A stretch of 25,318 bases of DNA from Ministeria vibrans ATCC 50519 (lineage: Eukaryota; Opisthokonta; Filasterea): NCBI GenBank assembly GCA_943704425.1, contig CALSCP010001908.1, forward strand, positions 1,285 through 26,602, read 5' to 3'. The notes under the pieces are model-generated. The model was not told the DNA's origin, ran no database searches, and worked only from the letters and a program-made list of their open reading frames with translations. The position numbers and the translations under genes are program-made. Below are positions 9,712 through 18,898 of this stretch, in pieces (the stretch's first letter is position 1; the number at the start of each line of letters is the position of its first letter).

Positions 9712-11253
9712 ATGCTTTCTTCGTCCAACCACCAGCTCAATGTGCTCTGCTATGTGACATTCGTGACCAGCATTATGCTGACGGCATGGAGCTGGTGGCG
9801 CATTCGCGACGACATCCGCGAGTATCTTGAAAGTGCCAATCCAAACCGTTCGGGCATTCTCGACCCGCTGAACCCGTATCAGACCGAAACATCTTACGTG
9901 TGCTTCGCGTTGGGCCTTGCATGCCTGTGCACTGTTGCACACCGCAGTACACAGGCCGTGTTGGGTCGTTCGGTCGCTGTGCGGTCGACCGTTTCCATTT
10001 TGCTCGGACTCACAATCCTGCTGGGCATTTTTGGCACCGCTCCTGCTGCCACCGTCTCGATTGTGATGCAGCCTGTCCACTATTTTGGTCTTGCATTGGT
10101 GCATCGCTTTGCTGGCAGCTATCGACGCCAAGCATCCATGCTGTACGGATTTGCGCTGTCAATCGCACTGCTACAACTGAGCAACTCCAACCGAGATTTG
10201 CTCTCTGTATCCACCTCCGATGACCACTGGCTAGAATGGTGGAGACACGACGGCGCGCTAGATTTCCTTCCTTTATGGGTGCTTCGGCATCTTCGAGGCT
10301 ATCGACACGGCTTCTCCTACTCGGTGATGCGCATGTTGGCCTTGCGCTTTGTCTCACTGGCGGTCGACATGCCCGAACTACCACCCTACGTCGAGCATGC
10401 CGCCTACTACTTTTATCCTGTCAGTATTCTACGTAGCCCTCACATTCCCTTTGGCATGTGGTACGAGCAGTGGACGAGGAACACGATTGATGCGAAAAGA
10501 TGGGATCGTGAGCTTCGCGGAGAGCCGCCTCGCACGGCGCGCTCGGGACTCGTTCTCGCCTTGAAACTTGCCTTGATTATTGCGCTGGTGGAATTTACCT
10601 CGGCGTATGTGTATCAACCATCGCTGGTGACCATGATGGCCGAAGGTAGGCACAAGAGACTACTGGGTGAGCCCGACTTGGCGGTGTGGCTCTACCATTC
10701 GTCTACACCTCTTGTCATTGCCTACTTTTTTGTGGGCGCTGTTGCCGGACAGCTGTGGGCGCTGGTCGCCGACGGTATTGTCATGCCGTACGACGTGCGT
10801 ACGTCCCCCGTAATGTTCCCACGTCACATCTGGTCCATCAGCGCCTTCTGGAGTGTGATGAACGCGAGCATCTACTGCTTCACATCACGCTACGTGTACC
10901 TCCCGACTGGCGGCGGCGTCATTGGCATTGTCGCTGCCTACGCCTACTCTGCGTTGTGGCACAACGGCGACTTCTTGTCGTTTGCAGGACTCGCTGTCTA
11001 CACGCTCTTTGAAAAGCTGGTCGTGGCGCGTCTCGTCGGGCGCGCACACTGGGGCGGTCTCCTCTCCGTTGTTTTGTGGCTGCCCGTCACCGCCTTGGTT
11101 ACCTACATCTACTCCATGGAGGGCGATGTCTACCTCACGTCGCTTCCCTACATTTTTGTTCATGCCCTCGTCGTATACGCCGCCACGCTGCTCCTCTGTC
11201 GGCTTTTCCCCGTTTGTCAAAGCGAGAAGAACGACCGTGCCAAAGTAGATTGA
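9712..11253 (+). CDS. MBOAT-family membrane O-acyltransferase, HHAT/GUP1-like
   Basis: A single-exon 513-residue polytopic protein. Members transfer fatty acyl groups from acyl-CoA to proteins or lipids in the ER and Golgi. Hallmarks seen: GFSYSVMRMLALRFVSLAVD (about 200-219), resembling the HHAT/GUP segment before the re-entrant region; YYFYPVSILRSPHIPF (232-247), like the FYPP..RGP motif; FWSVMNASIY with Asn384, at the place of the conserved Asn/Asp; RYVYLPTGG (393-401); and SALWHNGD with His417, the predicted catalytic His. Around ten hydrophobic stretches are present, as in the family. The HHAT branch palmitoylates Hedgehog in animals and GUP1 acts on GPI lipids in yeast; the substrate here is unknown. 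No introns. The ATG at 9712 is the first in frame. The gene is divergent from the receptor and convergent with the polyQ gene (89 bp). Confidence 0.85.
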   Translation: MLSSSNHQLNVLCYVTFVTSIMLTAWSWWRIRDDIREYLESANPNRSGILDPLNPYQTETSYVCFALGLACLCTVAHRSTQAVLGRSVAVRSTVSILLGLTILLGIFGTAPAATVSIVMQPVHYFGLALVHRFAGSYRRQASMLYGFALSIALLQLSNSNRDLLSVSTSDDHWLEWWRHDGALDFLPLWVLRHLRGYRHGFSYSVMRMLALRFVSLAVDMPELPPYVEHAAYYFYPVSILRSPHIPFGMWYEQWTRNTIDAKRWDRELRGEPPRTARSGLVLALKLALIIALVEFTSAYVYQPSLVTMMAEGRHKRLLGEPDLAVWLYHSSTPLVIAYFFVGAVAGQLWALVADGIVMPYDVRTSPVMFPRHIWSISAFWSVMNASIYCFTSRYVYLPTGGGVIGIVAAYAYSALWHNGDFLSFAGLAVYTLFEKLVVARLVGRAHWGGLLSVVLWLPVTALVTYIYSMEGDVYLTSLPYIFVHALVVYAATLLLCRLFPVCQSEKNDRAKVD

Positions 11254-11342
11254 TTTGTAGACGTAGAAAAGTGGGGTTTTCATATATAAAAAATGACATG
11301 CTTTGCATTGTACACTGGAAAAAATGAAAATGAAGTTCCGGT

Positions 11343-13517
11343 TTAAAACGGCTGTTGAACGTGAGGCAGGAAGGGGGCGGGTTGGAGGGTGACAGGATGA
11401 AAGGAGCCCACGGGTGGGGCTACGGATGGTGTGGGGCCAGTGTGGCTCAGGTAGTCGGTGGGCGCGCTTGGCTTTGTGCTGCCGTTGGTGGCGACGGTTG
11501 TCGTGGGGTTGAGGAATGAGTTGAGGTAGGGCAGGCCGAAGTCGAGGTTGAGGGGCGGGAAGGCGGTTTCGGGCGAGGCGCGCGTGTTGTCTGAGGAGAC
11601 GAGACTGAAAATGGCCGAGTGGGGACCGTACGGTCCATTGGTTGTGTCGGGCGACATGGAAGTCTCCTGCTCGAGGAAAGCGCGAGCTTCGTAGAGGTCA
11701 CGCTGCATGGTGTCGACGTAGGGCATGGACTCGGTGAGCCACTCGTCGACGCGTACCGACGCCATGGGCGAGGCGCGCGTGATGCGCTCCAGCTCAAGAA
11801 CCTGAGCTGAGGGAGCCGCTGTGGTCGAGGGACGTGAGCGTGAAGCGGCAGCGGCCGCAGCTGCGGCAACGGCCGTGGCCGACGCTGCAGCTGCGGCCGT
11901 CGCCTGGGGTCCAAGTGCGGCAAATAAATGTTTAGTGCCCATAGCGGCGACTGCGGCGGCTGAAGCGGCGGCAGCGGCGGAATTCGCACGCCGTTGCTGC
12001 TGTACACGCTGGTGCTGTTGTTGTTGCAAATGCATTTGCTGGAAATGGTGATGTTGTTGGTGTTGTTGCATGAGGAGTTGTCCTTGTTGTTGCTGTTGCT
12101 GTTGCTGTTGTTGCTGTTGTTGCTGCTGCTGCTGTTGTTGTTGTTGTGGGTCTTGATCGAGAACCATGAACGGAAAGGGTTGACGTGATTGTTGGGGCGG
12201 TGAAAGTGCAGTAGGAAGTACGGGAGTGTACGAGGAAGCGAGGTATTGTGTCAAGGACAAGTGAGGTTGGGTTTGTTGTTGCTGCTGATGGTGCGAAGTG
12301 TGCTGTTGTTGCTGTTGCTGTTGCTGTTGCTGCTGTTGTTGCTGGAGGGTGTGTTGCAGTTGTTGTTGGAGTTGGTGGGCGGAGGCTGCGGCGGCCACGA
12401 CGGCAGCGGTAGCAGCGGCGACTGGGTCGCTGTAGCCGGTGGTGATGGAAGCGAGGTCGCGTTCGAGTTGCGTGACAAAACGCACCTGAGCGGGAAGTGG
12501 ACTTGGAGCGCAGCCGTGACGAGGAAAGTGAGTCTCAAAGTCGCTGAGAAGAAGGAGTTGGGCATTGAAGAGACGCGGCACAATGGATAGACGAAAGTTG
12601 ATGGTTTGCAGGAGGTCGCGACAAGCATCGACCACTGTGTTCTGCGATGCCTGCTGGCTACTCTCGAGTGTCGCACACAGCTGGTTGACCTCTAGCGAGA
12701 CAGTCGAATGGCAAGTCTGGCGCAAAAACTGAGTGAGAAGGCATATTGCCCTCCAGGTGATTTCGGCCGTCGAGGACTGCTCGTAGGTCGACGTGGATGA
12801 AAGGGTGTGCTGATGTTGTGGCTGTTGTTGTTGTGGCTGTCGAGATTGCTGTGGTTGTTGATGTTGGGGATGAGATGAGGCAGAAAAAGATGTCTGACGA
12901 TGAAAAAAAGGATCTGCCGCGAGGGGTACGGACGAAGGCGCCGCTGTGGTGCCGGGAAGGTGGGTCGTGGTGTCGATCGCGGCTGGGGACGAAGGCGATG
13001 GCTGAAAGAGCGCCTGTTGGCGCGGAGAGAGAGGGAGGGGCGGTGGCGAACGATTGGCCGAAAAGCAATTTGGAGAGTAAAAGGATCCGCCCGCGGCCGC
13101 CGCAGCGGGCAAGGGGTAGCCATACTGAGTGGGAACGTAGGTGCAGTTGGGCACGTTTGTGGGCAGGGGCGCTGCAGTAGGTGCCGTCGGAACGAAGGAT
13201 CGCGCAGTTGCGGGTGTGTTGGGTGCGTAGTACGACGAATGTGTGTCTGGATAGGATGCTGGGGGTAGCCCCGCGACGTTGGGCCAGGTGGGGGCAGTGG
13301 GGGCGTTTACGACGTTTGCCATTGACGTCGTCGCAATTTTTCTTGCACGTTTGCGCTGCTGACGTTCCTCCTCGACGTCGTGTTGGTCCAGCACGGCATC
13401 CTCCTCGACGGCCAGACGTGTACGTTCGCGTGCACGCACCGCCGACGCCCGTACAGGCCGGCTGGACGGGCGAATCTCCCCAAAGTGGACGTCAGCGCCA
13501 TTTACAAGACCATTCAT
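11343..13517 (-). CDS. Gln- and Ala-rich low-complexity protein, probably nuclear; no family recognised
   Basis: A 724-residue single-exon frame from ATG 13517. An upstream GTG at 13526 extends the open frame but is not a likely start. I recognise no domain. Near the N-terminus an acidic helix is followed by the basic cluster QQRKRARKIA, a plausible nuclear localisation signal. Next come a Pro/Tyr/Ala-rich stretch, a more ordinary helical region encoded at about 12510-12765 (starts EITWRAICLL, ends LSDFETHFP), two long polyglutamine tracts (12303-12344, about 14 Gln; 12084-12146, 21 Gln), a His/Gln mixture and polyalanine blocks (about 11840-11985). The C-terminal third contains SVRVDEWLTESMPYVDTMQ, another ordered-looking stretch. 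The composition resembles transcription factors and coactivators, but this is inference from composition only. Long open frames opposite (polyleucine) are its shadow. Confidence 0.7.
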   Translation of the reverse strand: MNGLVNGADVHFGEIRPSSRPVRASAVRARERTRLAVEEDAVLDQHDVEEERQQRKRARKIATTSMANVVNAPTAPTWPNVAGLPPASYPDTHSSYYAPNTPATARSFVPTAPTAAPLPTNVPNCTYVPTQYGYPLPAAAAAGGSFYSPNCFSANRSPPPLPLSPRQQALFQPSPSSPAAIDTTTHLPGTTAAPSSVPLAADPFFHRQTSFSASSHPQHQQPQQSRQPQQQQPQHQHTLSSTSTYEQSSTAEITWRAICLLTQFLRQTCHSTVSLEVNQLCATLESSQQASQNTVVDACRDLLQTINFRLSIVPRLFNAQLLLLSDFETHFPRHGCAPSPLPAQVRFVTQLERDLASITTGYSDPVAAATAAVVAAAASAHQLQQQLQHTLQQQQQQQQQQQQQQHTSHHQQQQQTQPHLSLTQYLASSYTPVLPTALSPPQQSRQPFPFMVLDQDPQQQQQQQQQQQQQQQQQQQQQGQLLMQQHQQHHHFQQMHLQQQQHQRVQQQRRANSAAAAASAAAVAAMGTKHLFAALGPQATAAAAASATAVAAAAAAAASRSRPSTTAAPSAQVLELERITRASPMASVRVDEWLTESMPYVDTMQRDLYEARAFLEQETSMSPDTTNGPYGPHSAIFSLVSSDNTRASPETAFPPLNLDFGLPYLNSFLNPTTTVATNGSTKPSAPTDYLSHTGPTPSVAPPVGSFHPVTLQPAPFLPHVQQPF
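12084..12146 (-). repeat. Polyglutamine-coding CAG/CAA tract (21 codons)
   Basis: On the minus strand 21 consecutive Gln codons, a mix of CAA and CAG. The mixing suggests an older, stabilised tract rather than a recent pure-repeat expansion. A second tract of about 14 Gln codons is at 12303-12344. Confidence 0.9.
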
Positions 13518-13779
13518 GCCTCCCACACAAGAGAACTCTGGGACCGCTCAGTCCACAGCAAAAGCCAACAGGCACTGAAGGGCAGGGGGCGAGCGAGATT
13601 GCAATTTGATTGCCCTATTTGGATTTTTGGATTTTTCTTTTTGGGCATTTTTTTGCCATAAATTTTTTTATACAAATCATTATACCTAAAATATAGAAAT
13701 CAAATCAAATCAAATCAGTATCAGCTTATTCTTCTTCTCCCTCCTTCTCTCTCTCTCTCTCTCTGCGTTTTCTTGATCC
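13518..13779. promoter_or_regulatory. Divergent intergenic region between polyQ gene (-) and CLC gene (+)
   Basis: 262 bp separate the two ATGs. The middle is AT-rich (13625-13720) and holds about four tandem AAATC units near 13697-13717. A (CT)n run at about 13747-13764 lies just before the CLC start codon. Probably a shared bidirectional promoter; no coding signal. Confidence 0.5.
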
Positions 13780-16700
13780 ATGTCAGAAAGAAGAGGATTG
13801 TTAGATGACGCGATAGCGAGCGATCAGAGTGATGACGAGGACACTTTTCATGTGAGGGAAGAGGTAAACGATCGTTTGTGCTGTTGTGTGGGGCCGTAAC
13901 GCTTCTGCGACTAGACGCATGGACGAGGTGGTGGGACAGCAAGCGGCGTGTGGAGTCCACGAAGTGCCCAATTCAATCATGATGGTATCACAACGGTTCT
14001 TTGGTGTGCATTTGATTCTCACTCTCTCTGACACGACACTCCAGAGTCCGATGATGAGCCCATATTTGGCGCTGAAACCGATACAGTCGTTGTCGGCAGT
14101 GGACTTCCTCTCGACGAGAATGGCCTAGCCAGCACCGTTGAGCCCGAGACACTCTCGCTAAAGCACACCTACGACGATTTCACCACAATCGGTACTGTAC
14201 CACTTGACTGCCCTCTCCCTCCCTCACAACCAAGCACATGCTACATATTAAGCACTAAACATTAAGCACTTGCACGCACCCCCAAGACACAACGACGCAA
14301 AGACCGAAGACACACACACAGACCAAAGACAAACACACAAAGACCAAAGACACACACACACAAAGACACACACAAACACACGCACAAACACACACACACA
14401 CACGACTCTGCCTTCTCTGCCCCTTTCTACTCTTTTTTGAATTTGAATGTGCCTCATATATTATTATGTCCTTGAACTTCTTTTTTCTTTTTCTAAATAG
14501 ACTGGGTGCGCGACCAGGTTCGTGAACAGGAACGATTGCGAGCGAACCACTATCGACGACCCACTACGTTTCGCTTGAGGTTATGGTCGTCGTTTGACGC
14601 GATTCAGGGCTGGATCGTTGTGCTACTTGTGGGTCTGGCGGCCGGTGTGCTAGCGGGCGTGCTCGACGTGTCGGTTGACTGGCTTTCGAATGTGAAGATG
14701 GGCGTGTGTCGTGGGGGATTCTGGTTGACAAAACGCGACTGTTGTTGGGCAGAGGTGAGTGAAGACTCGCCCGAGTCGGTCTGTCACAGTTGGTTGTACT
14801 GGAGCGAAGTGTTCAGCGGCAAGAGTGGCATTGATGTGGGTCTGTCGGACAACGCAACCGCCTCCACCTATGTTATCAATTACGTTTTCTACGTGCTTAT
14901 CAGCGTCATGCTGGCGGCCGCCTCGGCGCTGATTGTGCGCGACTACTCAGTGTATGCGTCCGGCAGCGGCATTCCCGAGGTGAAGACCATCCTGGGCGGC
15001 TTTGTCATTCGACGTTACCTCGGTCTGTGGACTCTTGTGACCAAACTGGTGGGCGCGTCGCTGTCGGTCGCATCGGGTCTGTCACTCGGCAAGGAAGGTC
15101 CAATGGTGCACATGTGCAGCTGTGTAGGCAATATCGTGTCGCGTCTCTTTCCCAAGTATCGAGACAACGAGGCAAAGAAGCGCGAGGTGGTGAGTGCCGC
15201 GAGTGCCGCGGGTGTCTCTGTGGCGTTTGGCGCGCCCATTGGCGGCGTACTCTTTTCGCTCGAGGAGATCAGCTACTACTTTCCGCACAAGACTATGTGG
15301 CGCTCATTCTTCTGTGCGCTCGTTGCGGCAGCCACTCTCATGTACCTGGATCCCTTCCGAACAGGTCGCTTGGTGCTGTTCGACGTCACGACTGGTGACA
15401 ACCCATGGTATTTCTTTGAGATGCCCGCCTTTCTCCTCCTTGGCATCTTTGGCGGTCTGTTTGGCGCTGCCTTCAACGCCGCCAACACTCGCTGGTGCGC
15501 CTACAAGCAGGGCACCCGTATCCGCGCTTACCCCATTGGAGAAGTTGTTGTCGTCGCCCTGGTGACGGCCCTCGTCAACTACGCCAATCCGTATCAGCGT
15601 GGCCAGGCCTCCGAGCTCATTCTCGAAGTATGATCAAAGAAATTGTGCCACCTCATTCCCTCCAAATCTCACTTTTGTTTCTCTCTATCTATTACTCTCT
15701 CTCTTTTTCACTTTGTTTTTTCTCCTCTCTCTCTCTCTCTCTATCACTTTGTTTCCTCTTTTATTTCTTGCAATCACCATGTCTCTTTTTCCCTCTCTCT
15801 ATCACTTTGCTTCTTTCTCTCTCTTTTTGTTTCTGTCTTTCTCTGTTTCTCTTCATGTGTAATAGCTCTTCAACAACTGTCCCAAAGATTCAGACGGCGG
15901 AGTAGACGCAGGCGGCGATCTGTGCGACTCGGCAAAGAATTTTGGTTCGGCTCTGTGGTTGCTCGCACTTGTGGCACTTTTTAAAATGGTCATCACTGTT
16001 TTCACCTATGGCATTCGTGTACCAGCAGGTACCTTACAAGATTTTGTTGTTTTTTTTTTGTTTTGGTGACCGAGATTTTCTATGCTTCAGGACTGTTTGT
16101 GCCTTCGATGACGATTGGCGCGTGTGTTGGACGCATCACAGGGGTCCTCATGTGGCAGTTGGTTCACCGTCATTCGTCGCTGGCGGAGCGTGTCTGTCCT
16201 GCCGACACAACCATTCCATGTGTGTCTCCCGTACGCGAAAGACAATCACTATAATAATAATAATAATAATAATGACGTTATGATAATAATAATACCACTT
16301 CTCATGTCACTCTTCTCTTTCCTCTTTCATTCATACACACACACACACACACACAGACACACACACACACACACACACATACACACACACTAGCACTATC
16401 TTATTCACCATCTTATTGTTTTTTCTCTTTCCTTTCCCTCTCATTCGTTTTTCAGGGTTTATATGCACTTGTGGGGGCATCGGCAGCACTTGGAGGGATA
16501 CTGCGTCTGCAAGTGGCTCTTGTGGTGGTGCTGTTTGAGCTGACGGGTTCGCTCTCAGACATTCTTCCCATTATGGTCGCAGTGGTGTCGGCCAAGTGGG
16601 TAGGGGATTTCTTTTCACGCGAGGGAATCTACGATGCGCACATTCGCCTAAATGCCTATCCCTATCTGGACAACAAGATTGCTTTTGAGCACACGACACT

Positions 16701-17347
16701 GGCAGTGGATGCGATGCGACCGCAACGCGGTGATCCGCCACTGAGTGTGATTGCACTGGACGAGCACAAGACAGTGCACCATTTGCAGTCGCTGCTGCAC
16801 GACAATGACTATGTGGTGAGTGGCTGGCCAGTCGTCGTGTCGCGCGAGTCCATGACACTGGTAGGTTATGTGGCGCGCAGTGAACTTAAAGCGGCACTGG
16901 CACACGCACAGCTGCGCTACGAGACGCAACATCGGGAACAAGGTCACCAAGACTCACTGGTGCTCACCAGCGTCAGTGCCACAGGCGCGTTGTCAGGCCA
17001 GAGTGCCTTCAATCTGTACCGTTGTTACTTTGGGCTGCGTGTGCCGTCACTGTCCACCTCTGACTACGTCCACTTGCGCTCGTGTCTCGACGACAGTCCC
17101 TTGCAGGTCACCGAGTCCACACCAATGGTCGTGGTTGTTGACATGTTCCGCAAAATGGGCCTAAGGTTGCCATAGAAGTAGTACTATTTGTGTCTGATGA
17201 TACCTTTTTTTTTTTTCTTTTGCTGCATGTAGGCACGCGATTGTGGGGCGGAGCGGGCAGATTGTGGGTATCATCACGAAGAAGGATGTGATCCGTCACA
17301 TGGAGCAGATGGACGAAGGGGGCGCAGAACACGTGCTCTTTCGATGA
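13780..17347 (+). CDS. CLC-3/4/5-type chloride/proton exchanger with two CBS domains
   Basis: Seven exons: 13780-13863, 14047-14191, 14501-15627, 15866-16028, 16091-16230, 16456-17165 and 17233-17347, giving 827 residues, usual for animal CLC-3/4/5 and yeast Gef1. These 2Cl-/H+ antiporters act in endosomes and late secretory membranes. Landmarks: YDDFTTIDWVRDQ before the membrane domain; GSGIPEVKTIL (231-); GKEGP with gating Glu275; AAGVSVAFGAPIGGVLFSLE followed by the proton glutamate Glu332; and GLYALVGASAALGG with the central Tyr. A glutamate at both sites indicates an exchanger, not a channel. CBS1 starts near 639 (MRPQRGDPP) and CBS2 near 768-820, ending GIITKKDVIRHM. Phases agree at every junction from exon 2 on. 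The exon 1/2 junction is uncertain: donor GAG|GTAAAC needs an acceptor ending AGAG, and other pairings fit. Introns carry CA, AAT and CT microsatellites. Confidence 0.93.
14281..14402. repeat. CA-rich microsatellite in CLC intron 2
   Basis: Interrupted CA repeats mixed with AAAGAC units fill the last half of the 309-nt intron at 14192-14500. Confidence 0.85.
15628..15865 (+). other. CT-rich intron 3 of the CLC gene
   Basis: 238-nt intron from GTATGA to AATAG. It is almost all pyrimidine on the plus strand, with (CT)n runs at about 15723-15742. Translation through it gives only Ser/Leu/Phe low complexity and is not coding. Confidence 0.85.
16231..16455 (+). repeat. CLC intron 5 with AAT and CA microsatellites
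   Basis: 225-nt intron. A (TAA)n-type array lies at about 16252-16292 and a (CA)n array at about 16334-16390. Donor GTACGC, acceptor TTTTTCAG. Splicing joins CVSP to GLYALVG in phase 0. Confidence 0.85.
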
Positions 17348-17355
17348 CTTATACG

Positions 17356-17361
17356 AATAAA
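17356..17361 (+). other. Possible polyadenylation signal of the CLC gene
   Basis: An AATAAA hexamer lies 9 nt after the CLC stop codon. The gap to the convergent YeeE/YedE gene is only 92 bp, so the 3' UTR must be very short or overlap. The signal is canonical in animals; use in this organism is not shown. Confidence 0.35.
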
Positions 17362-17439
17362 TGAGAGAGTATGTACTGTATAATTATCCCCACTGTGTGC
17401 ACAGCAGTGAAAATGGAATGTTCTCGACGGACTAGCTAC

Positions 17440-18338
17440 TTAGACGACGAGGGCCGTGGCCATTCCACCGGCTAACATGGCGACAACGGCGAAGAATGAA
17501 AGCACGTTGCCAAGGGCGGTTCCGGAGATGCCGTGGCCCGAGGTACAACCACCGGCAAGACGCGAGCCGAAGAGCATGATGAGACCGCCGAAGAAGGCGC
17601 GCGACGGGGCCAGAGGCGCTGCAACGCCCATTGACCTGGAGGCAGACGCCGAGAGGAACCCGCCCAGGATGGCGCCTCCCGTATAGATGACTTGCCACCA
17701 GTTGGAGAGGCCGTCCTTGACGCTCATGAGATAGTTGCTACGCACGGCCATGCGAGGTGCACACGCATAGCAGGCATTGGCGAGCTCGGTGGTGTACGAG
17801 GAAGATGTGCCCAGCGTGTCGCCGAGGAGAAGCGTCACTGGCAATTGCAGGAGGCCAATAATCGCGCCGCTCACATAGGGAGACCAATAGCGACCAGCCA
17901 TATTGGTGATGATGTCAGCTGAAGCGGGAGCCCCCACATCAACGCGCCACGGAACTAGCGACTCAAGAACCGCAACCAAGGCGGCCACGGCAACGCCCAG
18001 CGCAACAATGACCACCGGATACGACGTGTGTGTTTTCTCCTCGACAAACTTGGTGGGACCAATGTCGCCGACGGGCAAGACCGCGCGGCGCAGCATCGGC
18101 TCGGACACCGCGTACAAGAAGACACCCGCAAATCCGCCTACCAACACGTACAGCGCGGACGACACGCCGGCTCCCAATTGAACAAGAACAGTACCCGGAC
18201 ATGCGCCCGACATGGTCATTCCCGCGCCCAGCATGGCGCCACCGAGACCCACAGCGAGCAGTCCGCGATGCATCGTGAGTCTGTGCAACACAATGACAAC
18301 AATAGCCATGATCATATTAAAAGTATTATAATAATAAA

Positions 18339-18379
<41 letters not shown>

Positions 18380-18739
18380 TGCTGTAACTTACTTAAAAGC
18401 GAATTTTGCGTTGGAAACGCTCGTGGGCGCCAGATAAGAGAGTGCTGCGAGCGAGAAGCAGCTCGAGGAAATGGCGCTCAGGAACATTTTGAACATGACA
18501 AAGTGTTGAAATTTCATTTGGCCTAAATGGCACAATAATAAGCATTGTATGTGGACTGTCACCGGTCTTACCACTTCCTTGGCCATACCTACAATCAAAT
18601 TTGGCTCGAAGACGCGACCCTTCTCGATGGCAATGCCGAATGCGATGCCGGCCGAGGCCGCAGTCAAAATCCTCGCACTTGTCACAAGCACCGAACTCTC
18701 CTCGTCCACATTCGGCTCGGTGCTATCCTTGGATGCCAT
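17440..18739 (-). CDS. YeeE/YedE-family (TsuA-like) sulfur-compound transporter
   Basis: Predicted polytopic membrane protein of 373 residues. Bacterial TsuA of this family imports thiosulfate; the substrate here is inferred. Exons: 18589-18739, 18393-18522 and 17440-18280; introns of 66 and 112 nt. Family signatures: AFGIAIEKGRVFEP in the first half-repeat; FVMFKMFLSA; GAGMTMSGACPG with Cys121; a second Cys-containing loop (NACYACAP); and the strongly conserved GGCTSGHGISG with Cys339. The 66-nt intron is in frame and stop-free; using donor GTATGG at 18588 gives PNLIVGQMKFQHFVMFK, matching the family at G-Q-x-x-F, whereas retention would insert 22 unrelated residues. Intron 2 holds a (TTA)n array, and its CACAG acceptor at 18281 replaces an apparent ATG upstream. 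The family is mainly bacterial, also found in some fungi and protists; introns show this copy is nuclear. Confidence 0.9.
18318..18378. repeat. (TAA/AAT)n microsatellite in YeeE/YedE intron 2
   Basis: A nearly pure AAT array of about 20 units lies between donor GTAAGT (18392) and acceptor CAG (18281) on the minus strand. Confidence 0.9.
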
Positions 18740-18898
18740 AGCAGTACGACTACTAAATATGTGATATTATTTTAATAATTATTTTGAATTTTTGAGTTGG
18801 TTTGATTTTTTGATTGGATTCAAGCAATACATTGAATCGTAATTTTGAGGGAGACTCGGTTGAAATGAATGGTTAAAAGATACTTCAGTATAAAGAAG

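Noticed and set aside
11821-12590. Plus-strand open frames rich in Leu and Ala opposite the polyQ gene
   Set aside because: They are the antisense reading of CAG/CAA and GCN repeats; no start context, no ordered region, and the minus frame is far longer.
18301-18315. ATG at 18315 as start of the YeeE/YedE protein
   Set aside because: The frame upstream of 18280 is intron; donor GTAAGT at 18392 and acceptor CAG at 18281 join the two halves of the family domain in phase 2.
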